44,338 nucleotides of DNA from Pseudomonadota bacterium (GCA_023423065.1 JAFAGC010000052.1:1-44338); one strand, 5' to 3'. Shown: positions 1-7,903, counted from the first letter of the stretch. Program-made: numbers and translations. The notes: generated by a model not told the origin, from the letters alone.

Positions 1-467
1 CCCCCCGTCCGGGGGGGGCGGCCGACGCCGCGGATCGCGGCGCTGACCATCGAATGATCGAGCCACGTCTCCGGCAGCAGGCCCGCGCCGGGCTGCTCGC
101 TGCCGGGCGACTGGCGGCGCTGCGCGCGCAGCAGCCAGCTCACGTCGAGCACGGTGCCCGGCAAGGCGTGCGCATTCGCGGTGGCGCGCTGGCGTGTATG
201 ACGATGCGTCGTGCGCAGCCGGACATAGAAACCGGAGCCGCGGCGCGATTCGACGAGGCCGGCGGCGATCAGGCGTTCGTAGGCCTCCACCACCGTCGAA
301 CGGCTCACGCGCGATTCGGCGGCGCATTCGCGGATCGAGGGCAGCCGCGTGCCGGGGCGCAACGCGTGCGTTTCGATGCGCTGCGCGAAGCGCGCGGCGA
401 GCTGGGCGGGAAGTCGATGATCCTGGGCGTTCTGCAGAGTCATGTGGGTAGCGGGCCAGTCGGCCAT
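1..467 (-). CDS. MocR/PdxR-type GntR-family transcriptional regulator (C-terminus cut by window edge)
   Basis: Reading the minus strand from an ATG at 467 gives an uninterrupted frame of about 155 residues that runs off the window. Residues about 18-80 form a GntR winged helix (LPSIRECAAESRVSRSTVVE, then RRGSGFYV). The following linker and start of a second domain (DVSWLLRAQR, then PGAGLLPETWLD) are typical of MocR proteins, in which the helix is fused to a PLP-binding aminotransferase-like domain; nearly all of that domain lies outside the window. A second in-frame ATG at 443 is possible, and neither start has a clear ribosome site. The gene is divergent from the PLP-dependent lyase at 524, so it probably controls that gene and itself. 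The GC homopolymer sequence at 1-20 may be a contig-end artefact. Confidence 0.85.
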   Translation of the reverse strand, partial: MADWPATHMTLQNAQDHRLPAQLAARFAQRIETHALRPGTRLPSIRECAAESRVSRSTVVEAYERLIAAGLVESRRGSGFYVRLRTTHRHTRQRATANAHALPGTVLDVSWLLRAQRRQSPGSEQPGAGLLPETWLDHSMVSAAIRGVGRPPRTG

Positions 468-478
468 GTCGGGAGATC

Positions 479-499
479 AACTGTACTGCAACTGTACTG
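479..499. promoter_or_regulatory. tandem direct repeat, candidate MocR operator
   Basis: The 10-mer AACTGTACTG occurs at 479-488 and exactly again at 490-499, an 11-bp period (one helical turn), in the 56 bp between the divergent MocR gene and the dehydratase-like gene. MocR regulators are known to bind direct repeats near divergent promoters. Assigning these repeats to this regulator is inference from position. Confidence 0.6.
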
Positions 500-523
500 G
501 GTCGTGGGGTAAGTTTGCATCCC

Positions 524-1549
524 ATGAATGCCGGTGCAGCACCTAACCACCCGGGCGGCGCGAACACGCCCGCGCTTCCCGCGCCCCCGCTCCCGGACGG
601 CGCCGCGATCGAGGATGCCGCGCGGTTCCTGCGCGACCTCGTGCCGCCGACTCCGCAGTACGTCTGGCCGCAGGTCGCGGCGGCGTTCGGCGCCGAAGTC
701 TGGCTCAAACACGAGAACCACACGCCCATCGGCGCGTTCAAGGCGCGCAGCGCCGCTATCTACTTCCGCGAGATGCTGCGGCGCGAGCCGCGCTGCCCCG
801 GCGTGATCACCGCCACGCGCGGCAACCACGGCCAGGCTGTCGGACTCGCGGCGCGCCGGTTCGAATTGCCGGCGACCGTGTACGTGCCGCACGGCAACAG
901 CCTGGAGAAAAACGCCGCGATGCGTGCGCTCGGCGTCCACCTGATCGAGTTCGGAAGCGACTTCCAGGAAGCCCGCGAGGAAGCCGCGCGGGTCGGCGCG
1001 CGCGACGGAATGCACATGGTCCCGGCATTCCACATGGACATCGTGCTCGGCGTGGCCACCTACTGGGCGGAGCTGTTCCGCGCCGCGCCGGATCTCGACG
1101 TGGTCTACGTGCCGATCGGCCAGGGCTCGGGCGCCTGCGCGGCCGCGGCGGCGCGCAATGTGTTCTCGCCGGGCACACGCATCGTCGGAGTCGTGTCCGC
1201 GCACGCACCGGCATACGCCCGCTCGTTCGAGGCGCGTCGCCCCATCGAGGCGCCGGTCACGACACGGCTCGGCGACGGCATGGCCTGCCGCAAGCCCGAC
1301 GAAGACGCGCTCGCGATCCTGCTCGCGAACGTCGAACGCGTCGTCGAGGTGACCGACGCGGAGCTCGCCGCGGCGATGCGCGCGATCTTCTCCTTGACGC
1401 ACAACGTCGCCGAAGGCGCCGGCGCCGCGGCGTTCGCCGCCGCGTGGCGCGAGCGCGAGTCGCTGGCCGGCAAGCGTGTCGGCATCACCGTGAGCGGCGG
1501 GAACGTCGACGCCGCCGTGTTTCGCGACGTGCTCGCGGAGAAGCATTAG
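524..1549 (+). CDS. PLP-dependent threonine/serine dehydratase-like enzyme
   Basis: This fold-type II PLP enzyme of about 341 residues probably deaminates a small hydroxy-amino acid to a 2-oxoacid plus ammonia. The Schiff-base Lys sits in LKHENHTPIGAFKARSA, the substrate/PLP Asn loop is ATRGNHGQAVG, and the C-terminal phosphate and pyridine contacts appear as SGGNVD. It is a short catabolic-type protein without a C-terminal ACT regulatory domain. An in-frame TTG at 515, close behind GGGGT, is an alternative start; I prefer ATG 524. Close homologues include threo-3-hydroxyaspartate ammonia-lyases and serine racemases, so the exact substrate is open. The divergent MocR gene is the likely regulator. 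The cupin gene follows after 5 bp, suggesting one transcript. Confidence 0.8.
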   Translation: MNAGAAPNHPGGANTPALPAPPLPDGAAIEDAARFLRDLVPPTPQYVWPQVAAAFGAEVWLKHENHTPIGAFKARSAAIYFREMLRREPRCPGVITATRGNHGQAVGLAARRFELPATVYVPHGNSLEKNAAMRALGVHLIEFGSDFQEAREEAARVGARDGMHMVPAFHMDIVLGVATYWAELFRAAPDLDVVYVPIGQGSGACAAAAARNVFSPGTRIVGVVSAHAPAYARSFEARRPIEAPVTTRLGDGMACRKPDEDALAILLANVERVVEVTDAELAAAMRAIFSLTHNVAEGAGAAAFAAAWRERESLAGKRVGITVSGGNVDAAVFRDVLAEKH

Positions 1550-1554
1550 CCGCC

Positions 1555-1884
1555 ATGCGCATCAGCGATCTGCCCTTCGGCACCGTGGACTGGAACGCGG
1601 TCGAACCCACGCGGCATTCGGGTGAAACCGGCGTCGCGCAGTGGCGCACGCGCACGTTCGGCGACGTGCGGTTGCGCATGGTCGAGTACACGCCCGGTTA
1701 TCTCGCCGACCATTGGTGCTCCAAGGGACACTTCCTGCTGTGCCTGTCCGGCGAGCTCACCACGGAGCTTGCCGATGGCCGCCGCTTCTCGCTGACGCGC
1801 GGCATGAGTTACCAGGTCGCGGACGGCGCGGAGGCGCATCGCTCGTCGACGAAGTCGGGCGCGACACTTTTCGTCGTGGATTGA
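1555..1884 (+). CDS. small cupin-fold protein (DHCW-cupin type)
   Basis: This 109-residue single-domain protein has a cupin pattern: VEYTPGYLADHWCSKGHFLL followed by LSGELTTEL and a closing strand GMSYQVADGAEAHRS. It resembles the small cupins with a DHCW motif, here written DHWC. His and Cys in that motif are possible metal ligands, but no enzymatic role is established for the family. It starts 5 bp after the dehydratase-like gene, so it is probably co-transcribed and under the same MocR control. Next comes a GNAT gene after a 20-bp gap. Confidence 0.7.
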   Translation: MRISDLPFGTVDWNAVEPTRHSGETGVAQWRTRTFGDVRLRMVEYTPGYLADHWCSKGHFLLCLSGELTTELADGRRFSLTRGMSYQVADGAEAHRSSTKSGATLFVVD

Positions 1885-1904
1885 AGGTGGTCAGAGGTCG
1901 ATCG

Positions 1905-2372
1905 GTGAACGCCTACGAAATCTCCACTGACCCGGCGCGGCTCGACGTACACGCGATGCACGCGTACCTGGCGCGTTCGTACTGGTCGCCCGGAATCCCG
2001 CTCGACACCGTCGAGCGCGCGGCGCGAAATTCGCTGTGCTTCGGCGTTTACGAACGCGCGTCGGGCGCGCAGGTCGGACTCGCACGAGTCGTGACCGACT
2101 ACGCCACGTTCGCCTACATCTGCGACGTCTACGTGCTGGAAGAACATCGGGGCCACGGCCTCGGCAAGCGGCTCATGGAAGCGGTGATGGCGCACCCCGC
2201 GCTGACCGGCGCCCGCCGCGCGATGCTCGGCACGCGCGACGCGCACGGACTGTATGCCCGGCATGGCTTTCGCGCGCCGCCCAACGACGGCGTGCTGATG
2301 CAGATCCTGCGGCCGGACATCTATCGCCTCGCCGCCGACCGGTCCCATTCGGGCCGACCGCAATCCGACTGA
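1905..2372 (+). CDS. GNAT-family N-acetyltransferase
   Basis: A 155-residue acetyl-CoA-dependent acetyltransferase. Strand beta-4 and motif A read DVYVLEEHRGHGLGKRLMEA, with the acetyl-CoA pyrophosphate loop R-G-H-G-L-G-K. The C-terminal YARHGFRAP is the usual end of the GNAT fold. I chose GTG 1905 because AGAGG lies 7 bp upstream; longer upstream starts would run through the cupin gene in another frame. It is the last gene of a possible four-gene run with the dehydratase-like enzyme and cupin. Substrate unknown. Confidence 0.75.
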   Translation: MNAYEISTDPARLDVHAMHAYLARSYWSPGIPLDTVERAARNSLCFGVYERASGAQVGLARVVTDYATFAYICDVYVLEEHRGHGLGKRLMEAVMAHPALTGARRAMLGTRDAHGLYARHGFRAPPNDGVLMQILRPDIYRLAADRSHSGRPQSD

Positions 2373-2396
2373 CAAGGGCGCTTCGCTCCGTATACT
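2369..2396 (+). promoter_or_regulatory. sigma70-like promoter, predicted leaderless start
   Basis: CTGACA (2369-2374), a 16-bp spacer and TATACT (2391-2396) match the vegetative consensus. Only 7 bp separate the -10 box from the ATG at 2404 and there is no Shine-Dalgarno sequence, so the transcript would begin at or next to the start codon. The -35 box overlaps the stop codon of the GNAT gene. Confidence 0.6.
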
Positions 2397-2403
2397 GCGG
2401 CGC

Positions 2404-3792
2404 ATGATCTTCACCTCGCTGCCGAAGCTCGCGGCGCTCCCGCTCGCGGCTTCGATCCTGTTCGTCGCCTGCGGCACGGCGCCACGCCGGGAAACGCCGC
2501 TGGCCGAAGTCGTGCCAATCTCCGCGCCGGTGCTCGCACCCGGAGTGAGCGCGAATTCGGACAAACTATTCGTCGTCGTCACGTTCTCGGGCGGAGGCAA
2601 GCGGGCAGCGGCATTTTCCTACGGCGTGCTCGAAGCGTTGCGGGGCGTGCAGGTCACGACGCCCGACGGAGAGCAGCGCCCGCTGCTCGACGAGGTCGAC
2701 ATCATCTCGGCGGTCTCCGGTGGCGCCTTCACCGCGGCCTACTACGCGCTCAACGGACAGGAGACCTTCGACAGCTACGCGCCGCGGTTCCTGAACCACG
2801 ACACGGAGAAGGACCTGTGGCACAAGGTACTGACCCCGGCGAGCTGGGCTCGACTGGCGGACGACCTCGTGAGCCGCAGCGATCTCGAGGTCGAATACTT
2901 CGACCAGGAGCTGTTCGGCGACGCGACCATCCACGACCTGATGAACCGGTCGCCGCGCGTGATCGTCACGGCCACCGATCTCGTGCGCGCCAAGCCGTTC
3001 GCGTTCACGCGCGAACAGCTCAACGGCGTGTGCGTGGATCCGAACAGCGTGCCGGTGGCGCGCGCGGTGTTCGCCTCCGCCGCGACGCCCGTGTACTTCG
3101 CGCCGCTGGTGATGCGCAATTTCGCCGGCCAGTGCGGCTACCAGCCGCCCGAGATCGTCAACACGGTCACCGAATCGGAAGCAGACATGTACCGGCGCGA
3201 ACGCGCCGAGCGCATCCTGTCGTTCCTCGATTCGGTCAATTACCCCTACCTGCATCTTTCCGATGGCGCGCTCGCGGACAATCTCGGAGCCCGCGCTATC
3301 CTCGACGAGCTCGAGCTCGGCCAGACGGTGACGGACTCCCTGCGCCGCGGCGGATATTCGCGGGCGCGCCGCATGTTGTTCATCGTCGTGGATGCGCGCA
3401 CGGGCTTCGACCGCACGTTCGCGAAGCGCCCCGAGCCGCTGGGCATCAAGCAGGTGGCCGACGCCGTCGTGAGCGCCACGTTCAACCGCTACAGCTTCGA
3501 GACGATGAACCTGCTGCGCTCGCGCGTGAAACACTGGGAGCAGGAAGTGCGCGCGACGCGTTGCAAGGTGGCGCTCGCGATACCGGATTGCGACAAGTTC
3601 GACGTCGACCTCGTCGAGCTCAGTTTCGACCGCGTGAAGGATCCAGCCGAACGCGAGTACCTCGATCGCATCCCGACCTCGTTCACGCTCTCGAGCGAAC
3701 AGGTGATCCGGCTGCGCCGGGCCGCGCACACACTCGTCGAGCAGTCGCCCGCTCTGAAGACTTTCCTCACCGAGTCGGCACGCGGCCGGTAG
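2404..3792 (+). CDS. patatin-like phospholipase lipoprotein
   Basis: A 462-residue protein with a lipoprotein signal: hydrophobic stretch and Cys23 in ILFVACGTA. The patatin domain follows: oxyanion loop SGGGKRAA (about 62-69), nucleophile Ser105 in SAVSGGA, and catalytic Asp287 in LSDGALADN. Patatin enzymes use a Ser-Asp dyad to hydrolyse acyl esters; the lipid anchor suggests action at the inner leaflet of the outer membrane or the periplasmic face. The nucleophile elbow is A-V-S-G-G rather than the classical G-x-S-x-G, which is common in bacterial lipoprotein patatins. It stands alone with its own promoter. Physiological substrate unknown. Confidence 0.85.
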   Translation: MIFTSLPKLAALPLAASILFVACGTAPRRETPLAEVVPISAPVLAPGVSANSDKLFVVVTFSGGGKRAAAFSYGVLEALRGVQVTTPDGEQRPLLDEVDIISAVSGGAFTAAYYALNGQETFDSYAPRFLNHDTEKDLWHKVLTPASWARLADDLVSRSDLEVEYFDQELFGDATIHDLMNRSPRVIVTATDLVRAKPFAFTREQLNGVCVDPNSVPVARAVFASAATPVYFAPLVMRNFAGQCGYQPPEIVNTVTESEADMYRRERAERILSFLDSVNYPYLHLSDGALADNLGARAILDELELGQTVTDSLRRGGYSRARRMLFIVVDARTGFDRTFAKRPEPLGIKQVADAVVSATFNRYSFETMNLLRSRVKHWEQEVRATRCKVALAIPDCDKFDVDLVELSFDRVKDPAEREYLDRIPTSFTLSSEQVIRLRRAAHTLVEQSPALKTFLTESARGR

Positions 3793-3804
3793 GCGTTCGC
3801 CTAC
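3789..3804. other. perfect 7-bp inverted repeat at gene end
   Basis: GTAGGCG-TT-CGCCTAC spans the stop codon of the patatin gene and lies 20 bp before the universal stress protein start. There is no T-run, so a terminator is unlikely; an operator or an RNA hairpin is possible. Confidence 0.35.
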
Positions 3805-3823
3805 ACGCGGATGCGGTGTTCGT

Positions 3824-4849
3824 ATGAGTGCGATGCCGGCGAACGGCGCGCACCCTCAGTGCATGCAGCCGATTCGCCGAATACTCGCAGCGGTGAAGGA
3901 CCCGGGCGCGCGCGTGTTGCCCGCGGTCAACAAGGCTGCCCAGATCGCCAAGGGCCTGAAGGCCCAGCTCACGCTGTTCCACGACATCGCGACGCCCGTG
4001 TACGCCGAGGCGCTGCAGGGGCGCGGAATCGATCTCAAGGCGTGGCAGCGCGAGGTGCAGTCGTCGCGCCGCGAACAGCTCGAGAAGCTCGCCGCGCGAG
4101 TCCGCAAGCACGGCATCGACGTCGACGTCGCGGCCGATTGGGATTACCCGCCGTACGAAGCCATCATCCGCAAGGCGCAGCGCATCGGCGCGGACCTCGT
4201 GGTTGCCGATACCCACCGCGGCGGCGCGCGACGCGCGCGCTGGCTGCTGTCGTACACCGACTGGGAGCTGCTGCGGCTCTGCCCGATGCCGCTGCTGCTC
4301 GTGAAGAATTCGCGCCTCTATCACCGGCCGCGCGTGCTCGCCGCGATCGATCCCTCGCATGCCTTCGCGAAGCCGGCGAATCTGGACCGGCAGATCCTGC
4401 GCGCGGGCGCGCAACTCGTGCACGCCCTGCACGGCGAATTGCATGCCGTTCACGTGGTGCTGCCCTCCGTGCCGATCGTGCCGGCGATGCCCGACGGTCC
4501 CATCATCGACCTCGCCGCGGGCCGCGAGGACCTGGAGCGCTCGGCGCGCCGCGATCTCGATCGCCTCGTCGACGGATTCGACGTGAAGCGCAGTCATTGC
4601 CACCTGGTCACGGGCCGTCCCGATGAAGTGATCCCGAAGATCGCGAAACGCGACCGCAGCGCCATCGTCGCCCTCGGCGCGGTGTCGCGTTCGGGTCTGA
4701 AGCGATTCTTCATCGGGAACACCGCGGAGTTCGTGATGGACACGCTCGAAACCGATCTGCTGGTCGTGAAGCCGGCGGAGTTCGCGTCGCGTGTGTCGCC
4801 CACGGGGCGTGGTGTGCAGGTGTTGTCGATGCCGGTGCTGCCGGGTTGA
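3824..4849 (+). CDS. tandem-domain universal stress protein (UspE-like)
   Basis: A 341-residue protein with two Usp domains. The first begins IRRILAAVKDPG (about 16-27); the second begins RVLAAIDPSHAF (about 169-180) and ends with the nucleotide-binding loop GAVSRSGLKRFFIGNTAE and LETDLLVVK. Tandem Usp proteins bind ATP or other ligands and act in survival under starvation and low oxygen. The next genes are a DUF2934 protein and a FixL/FixJ-like pair, which agrees with an oxygen/redox response unit. An alternative start at Met4 or Met14 would change little. Confidence 0.88.
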   Translation: MSAMPANGAHPQCMQPIRRILAAVKDPGARVLPAVNKAAQIAKGLKAQLTLFHDIATPVYAEALQGRGIDLKAWQREVQSSRREQLEKLAARVRKHGIDVDVAADWDYPPYEAIIRKAQRIGADLVVADTHRGGARRARWLLSYTDWELLRLCPMPLLLVKNSRLYHRPRVLAAIDPSHAFAKPANLDRQILRAGAQLVHALHGELHAVHVVLPSVPIVPAMPDGPIIDLAAGREDLERSARRDLDRLVDGFDVKRSHCHLVTGRPDEVIPKIAKRDRSAIVALGAVSRSGLKRFFIGNTAEFVMDTLETDLLVVKPAEFASRVSPTGRGVQVLSMPVLPG

Positions 4850-4948
4850 TTCGCGGTGTGGCCGAAGGAACGGCACACAGGGAGAGGTGAAAAAAATTCA
4901 GCCGTCGGCAAACAAGTCGACGCGCGGCGCGCGCAGGGAGACGGAAAA

Positions 4949-4990
4949 ATGAAACGCGACAGCACTCGTACAAACCCCGAGGAGTCCTGA
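4949..4990 (+). CDS. possible 13-residue leader ORF upstream of the DUF2934 gene
   Basis: ATG 4949 preceded by AGGGAG (4935-4940, 8-bp spacing) opens a 13-codon frame (MKRDSTRTNPEES) that stops at 4990, 2 bp before the DUF2934 start. Its last codons contain the GAGGAG that serves as ribosome site for the next gene, so translation of the two could be coupled. It is basic and polar with no attenuation-type codon run. It may be chance. Confidence 0.3.
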   Translation: MKRDSTRTNPEES

Positions 4991-4992
4991 CC

Positions 4993-5253
4993 ATGTCACG
5001 CGAAAAGAGCATCACGCCCGCCGTCCGTACGCGCGCCCCACGCAAGTCCGCGGCCGCGGCCGCGAAAGCGAAGAGCAGCGTCGCGAGTTTCGTCGACCCC
5101 GGGCAACGCGCCGCGCTGATCGCGGAGGCCGCGTATTTCCGCGCGCAGAAGCGCGGTTTCGCGCCGGGGCACGAAGTCGAAGACTGGTTGGCCGCCGAAG
5201 CGGACGTGGACGCGAAGCTGCTGCGCGCCGCCGCGGGTGCGCCACGGGCATAA
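4993..5253 (+). CDS. DUF2934 domain protein
   Basis: An 86-residue protein with a basic Ala/Lys/Arg-rich N-terminus (about 1-32) and the short DUF2934 helix pair: IAEAAYFRAQKRGFAPGHE followed by DWLAAEADVDAKL. The family is small, soluble and of unknown function, and often sits near stress genes in Pseudomonadota. A strong GAGGAG ribosome site precedes the ATG. It lies between the universal stress protein and the FixL-like kinase, which suggests a stress-linked role; that is inference from position only. Confidence 0.85.
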   Translation: MSREKSITPAVRTRAPRKSAAAAAKAKSSVASFVDPGQRAALIAEAAYFRAQKRGFAPGHEVEDWLAAEADVDAKLLRAAAGAPRA

Positions 5254-5311
5254 GCTGGTCGGCCCGCGGCCACTAACAACCTTACGAGGCCAGGGAGTAT
5301 CTTCGACCAGA

Positions 5312-6811
5312 ATGTCAACGCCGACTCCCGAGGTACTCGCGCTGCTGGAGGCAACGGTTGACGCGGCCGTCATCGTGGACGACCGCGGACGGATAGCCGC
5401 ATTCAATCGTTCGGCGGAAGAGATGTTCGGCTACCGCGCGGCCGACGCGCTCGGGCGCAACATCGGCATGCTGATGGCGCCGGCGGATCGCGCGTACCAC
5501 GACGGTCACATGCGCGGATATCTCGCGGGCGGCGAGCCGAGGATCCTCGGGCGTGGGCGCGACGTGCGCGTACTGCATCGCGACGGCAGCGAGTTCTCCG
5601 TGTTCCTGAGCGTCGGCCGCATCCCGAACACGGATCCGCCGATGTTCCTCGGCCACCTGCACGACACGTCATTGCGCCGCAAGGCGCTCGCGACGCTCGA
5701 GAAGGAGCGGCAGCTCAACCGTCTCTACCTGGATCTCGCGCAGGTGATGCTGGTCGCGACGGACCGCGCCGGCGTCGTGCGGCTCGTGAATCAGCGGGCC
5801 GTGCGCGTGCTCGGCAAGCAGAGCGCCGACATCGTCGGCTCGAGCTGGATCGACTGCTGCGTGGCGCCCGACGACCGCGCGACCGCGCGCAATGCGTTTC
5901 GCGCGGTGCTCATGGCCGGTGGCGACGAGCCGCAGGGTTGCGAATACCACGTGCGCTCGGCCGACGGCGAGGACCGCTTCATCACCTGGCGCTGTGTGGC
6001 GCTGCGCGACAACAACGACGTGGCCACCGGCATCATGTTGTCGGGCGAGGACGTCACCGACCAGCGGCGCGCCGAGAGCGAAGCGCATCGCGCGCTCGAA
6101 CGCATGAACAGCGTCTCGCGGCTCGCGACCATGGGCGAGATGGCCGCGGGCATATCGCACGAGCTCAACCAGCCGCTCGCCGCGATCGCCAACTACGCGC
6201 AGGCCTGCGCGCGCATGCTCCGCGCGCCCACTCCCGACGTTCCGGTGATCTCCGGCGCGATCGAGCAGATCGCCGGCCAGGCGTTGCGCGCCGGCGAGAT
6301 CATCAAGCGCATCCGCTCGCTGGTGCGCAACGAGGACGTGCGCCGCGAGACACGCGACATCAACGGGCTGATCCGCGAAGTGAACACGCTGCTCGCGAGC
6401 GACGCGCGCGTTCACGACGGCGCGCTCGCGCTCGACCTCGCCGACGAACTACCGCCCGTCACCGTCGATGGCGTGCAGATACAGCAGGTGCTGATGAACC
6501 TCGTGCACAACGCGTTCGAGGCGTCGGGCGAACACGGCGCGGCCATCGAGGTGCGCATCGCGACGCGGCGGGTGGAGAACGGCGACGTCGAGGTATCGGT
6601 CAGCGATCTCGGGCCCGGGCTGCCGCGCGACGCGGAGCACCGGATCTTCGAGCCGTTCTACACGACGAAGCCCACCGGCACCGGCCTCGGGCTCGCGATC
6701 AGTCGTTCGATCATCAAGGCGCACGACGCCCGTCTCGAATACCGGGCCAACAATCCGCGCGGCGCGTGCTTCTATTTCGTCCTTCCCGCCTTCCAGGAGA
6801 GCCAGCGATGA
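5312..6811 (+). CDS. FixL-like PAS sensor histidine kinase with probable heme PAS domain
   Basis: A 499-residue soluble kinase with no membrane segment. PAS-1 (about 8-130) aligns with the heme PAS of FixL: DRAYHDGHM carries His63 at the place of the FixL proximal heme ligand, and ILGRGR places Arg83 where FixL has its oxygen-contacting Arg. PAS-2 spans about 145-265. The HisKA box has phosphoacceptor His283 (ISHELNQPLAAIANY), and the ATPase domain shows N (NLVHNAFEAS), G1 (DLGPGLP) and G2 (GTGLGLAI) boxes. This predicts an oxygen- or NO-responsive kinase phosphorylating the FixJ-like regulator, whose ATG overlaps its stop by 4 bp. I chose ATG 5312; an upstream ATG at 5237 would overlap the DUF2934 gene. 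Confidence 0.88.
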   Translation: MSTPTPEVLALLEATVDAAVIVDDRGRIAAFNRSAEEMFGYRAADALGRNIGMLMAPADRAYHDGHMRGYLAGGEPRILGRGRDVRVLHRDGSEFSVFLSVGRIPNTDPPMFLGHLHDTSLRRKALATLEKERQLNRLYLDLAQVMLVATDRAGVVRLVNQRAVRVLGKQSADIVGSSWIDCCVAPDDRATARNAFRAVLMAGGDEPQGCEYHVRSADGEDRFITWRCVALRDNNDVATGIMLSGEDVTDQRRAESEAHRALERMNSVSRLATMGEMAAGISHELNQPLAAIANYAQACARMLRAPTPDVPVISGAIEQIAGQALRAGEIIKRIRSLVRNEDVRRETRDINGLIREVNTLLASDARVHDGALALDLADELPPVTVDGVQIQQVLMNLVHNAFEASGEHGAAIEVRIATRRVENGDVEVSVSDLGPGLPRDAEHRIFEPFYTTKPTGTGLGLAISRSIIKAHDARLEYRANNPRGACFYFVLPAFQESQR

Positions 6812-7422
6812 AAGACTCGCCACAAACGGTGATCGTGGTCGACGACGATGACGCGGTGCGCAATTCGCTGCGATTGCTCCTCAAGTCCGCCGGCATCCAC
6901 GCCGAAGTCGCCGAGTCGGCCCAGGAATATCTCGGGCGATTCGACGCGAACCAGGGAGGCTGTCTGCTGCTGGACGTGCGCATGCCTGGAATGAGCGGCC
7001 TCGAACTGCAGCAGGAACTGAACATGCGGGGAGCGACCATCCCGGTGATCTTCATCACCGGCAACGGCGACATCCCGATGGCGGTCGAGGCCATGCAACA
7101 CGGCGCGTTCGATTTCCTGCAGAAGCCCTTTCGTGACCAGGACCTGCTCGACCGCGTGCAGCGCGCGCTGGCGCGCGACACGGAAAACCGTTCACGGCTG
7201 CGCCACACCGACCGGATCCGCGAGCGACTCGCGTCGTTGAGTCCGCGCGAACGCGAGGTCCTCGAACTCGTCACCCAGGGCAAGGCAAACAAGATGGTCG
7301 CGAGCGATCTCGGTGTCAGCCAGCGGACCGTCGAGATCCACCGCGCACACGTCATGCAGAAAATGGAGGCGTCGTCGCTCGCCGAGCTGGTGCGGATGAT
7401 GATGACGGTTGCCCCACCTTAG
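6808..7422 (+). CDS. FixJ-like response regulator (receiver + LuxR-type HTH)
   Basis: A 204-residue regulator. The receiver (about 6-120) has the acidic pocket VVDDDD, phosphoacceptor Asp56 (LLLDVRMPG), Thr in FITGNGD and Lys in LQKPF. The C-terminal LuxR/NarL helix-turn-helix runs from LSPREREVLELV to VEIHRAHVMQKM (about 144-190). It overlaps the kinase by ATGA, implying coupled translation and a dedicated pair. In rhizobia FixJ activates low-oxygen genes; the targets here are unknown. Confidence 0.9.
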   Translation: MKDSPQTVIVVDDDDAVRNSLRLLLKSAGIHAEVAESAQEYLGRFDANQGGCLLLDVRMPGMSGLELQQELNMRGATIPVIFITGNGDIPMAVEAMQHGAFDFLQKPFRDQDLLDRVQRALARDTENRSRLRHTDRIRERLASLSPREREVLELVTQGKANKMVASDLGVSQRTVEIHRAHVMQKMEASSLAELVRMMMTVAPP

Positions 7423-7444
7423 GGCCTCGGGCGGGCAAGGGAAA

Positions 7445-7456
7445 AAATACGTATTT
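7445..7456. promoter_or_regulatory. perfect AT-rich palindrome upstream of receiver gene
   Basis: AAATACGTATTT is a perfect 12-bp palindrome in a very GC-rich setting, 22 bp after the fixJ-like stop and 36 bp before the next ATG. It may be an operator of a dimeric regulator, for instance the LuxR-type FixJ homologue encoded just upstream. No second copy was noticed in the window. Confidence 0.4.
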
Positions 7457-7492
7457 ATCCGTTCTCGCGGCGGTGCAAGACTCCGCGCCGCG

Positions 7493-7903
7493 ATGGCCGG
7501 ATTGGAAGAAAAAACAGACGGCGCCGCGCGAAATGGCGGCTCCAACGGCGCGCGCACCATCATCGTCGCCGGACAGTCCTCGCAACGAACCCACGAAGTG
7601 CTGCGCGCGCTGAGCGGATTCGAGAACGTCGTGTGGCCCACCACGCTCGAATCCGCGCTCGAGGAGTCGAGCGCGGACAACGCCGGCTGCCTCGTCATCG
7701 CGGACGATCTCCAGGAGGAGGCCGTCGACGAGTTCCTGCAGGAGGCTCGGGGGCGGCACCGCAATCTGCCGATATTTGTCATCACCGATCCCGATGACAT
7801 GGCGGAAGCCGTGTCGGCGATGCGGCACGGCGCGACGGCCGTGATCGAGATTCCGCCTTCGTACGCGATGCTCTGCGAAGAGGTCACGCGCGCCACACGC
7901 TGA
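7493..7903 (+). CDS. degenerate (pseudo-)receiver domain protein
   Basis: A 136-residue protein with the length and strand pattern of a CheY-like receiver and resemblance to the FixJ receiver (FVITDPDDMAEAVSAMRHGA against FITGNGDIPMAVEAMQHGA). Key residues are altered: the first-strand acidic pair is lost (IIVAGQSS in place of VIVVDDDD) and the conserved Lys-Pro is EIPP. An Asp71-Asp72 pair (CLVIADDLQ) remains near the phosphoacceptor position. It probably binds or competes with the FixL/FixJ partners without a standard phosphorylation cycle. No output domain. Start chosen at ATG 7493. Confidence 0.7.
   Translation: MAGLEEKTDGAARNGGSNGARTIIVAGQSSQRTHEVLRALSGFENVVWPTTLESALEESSADNAGCLVIADDLQEEAVDEFLQEARGRHRNLPIFVITDPDDMAEAVSAMRHGATAVIEIPPSYAMLCEEVTRATR

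Noticed and set aside
1..20. C-run/G-run palindrome at the window start
   Set aside because: Sits at the sequence edge inside the MocR reading frame; low-quality or edge sequence is the simplest explanation.
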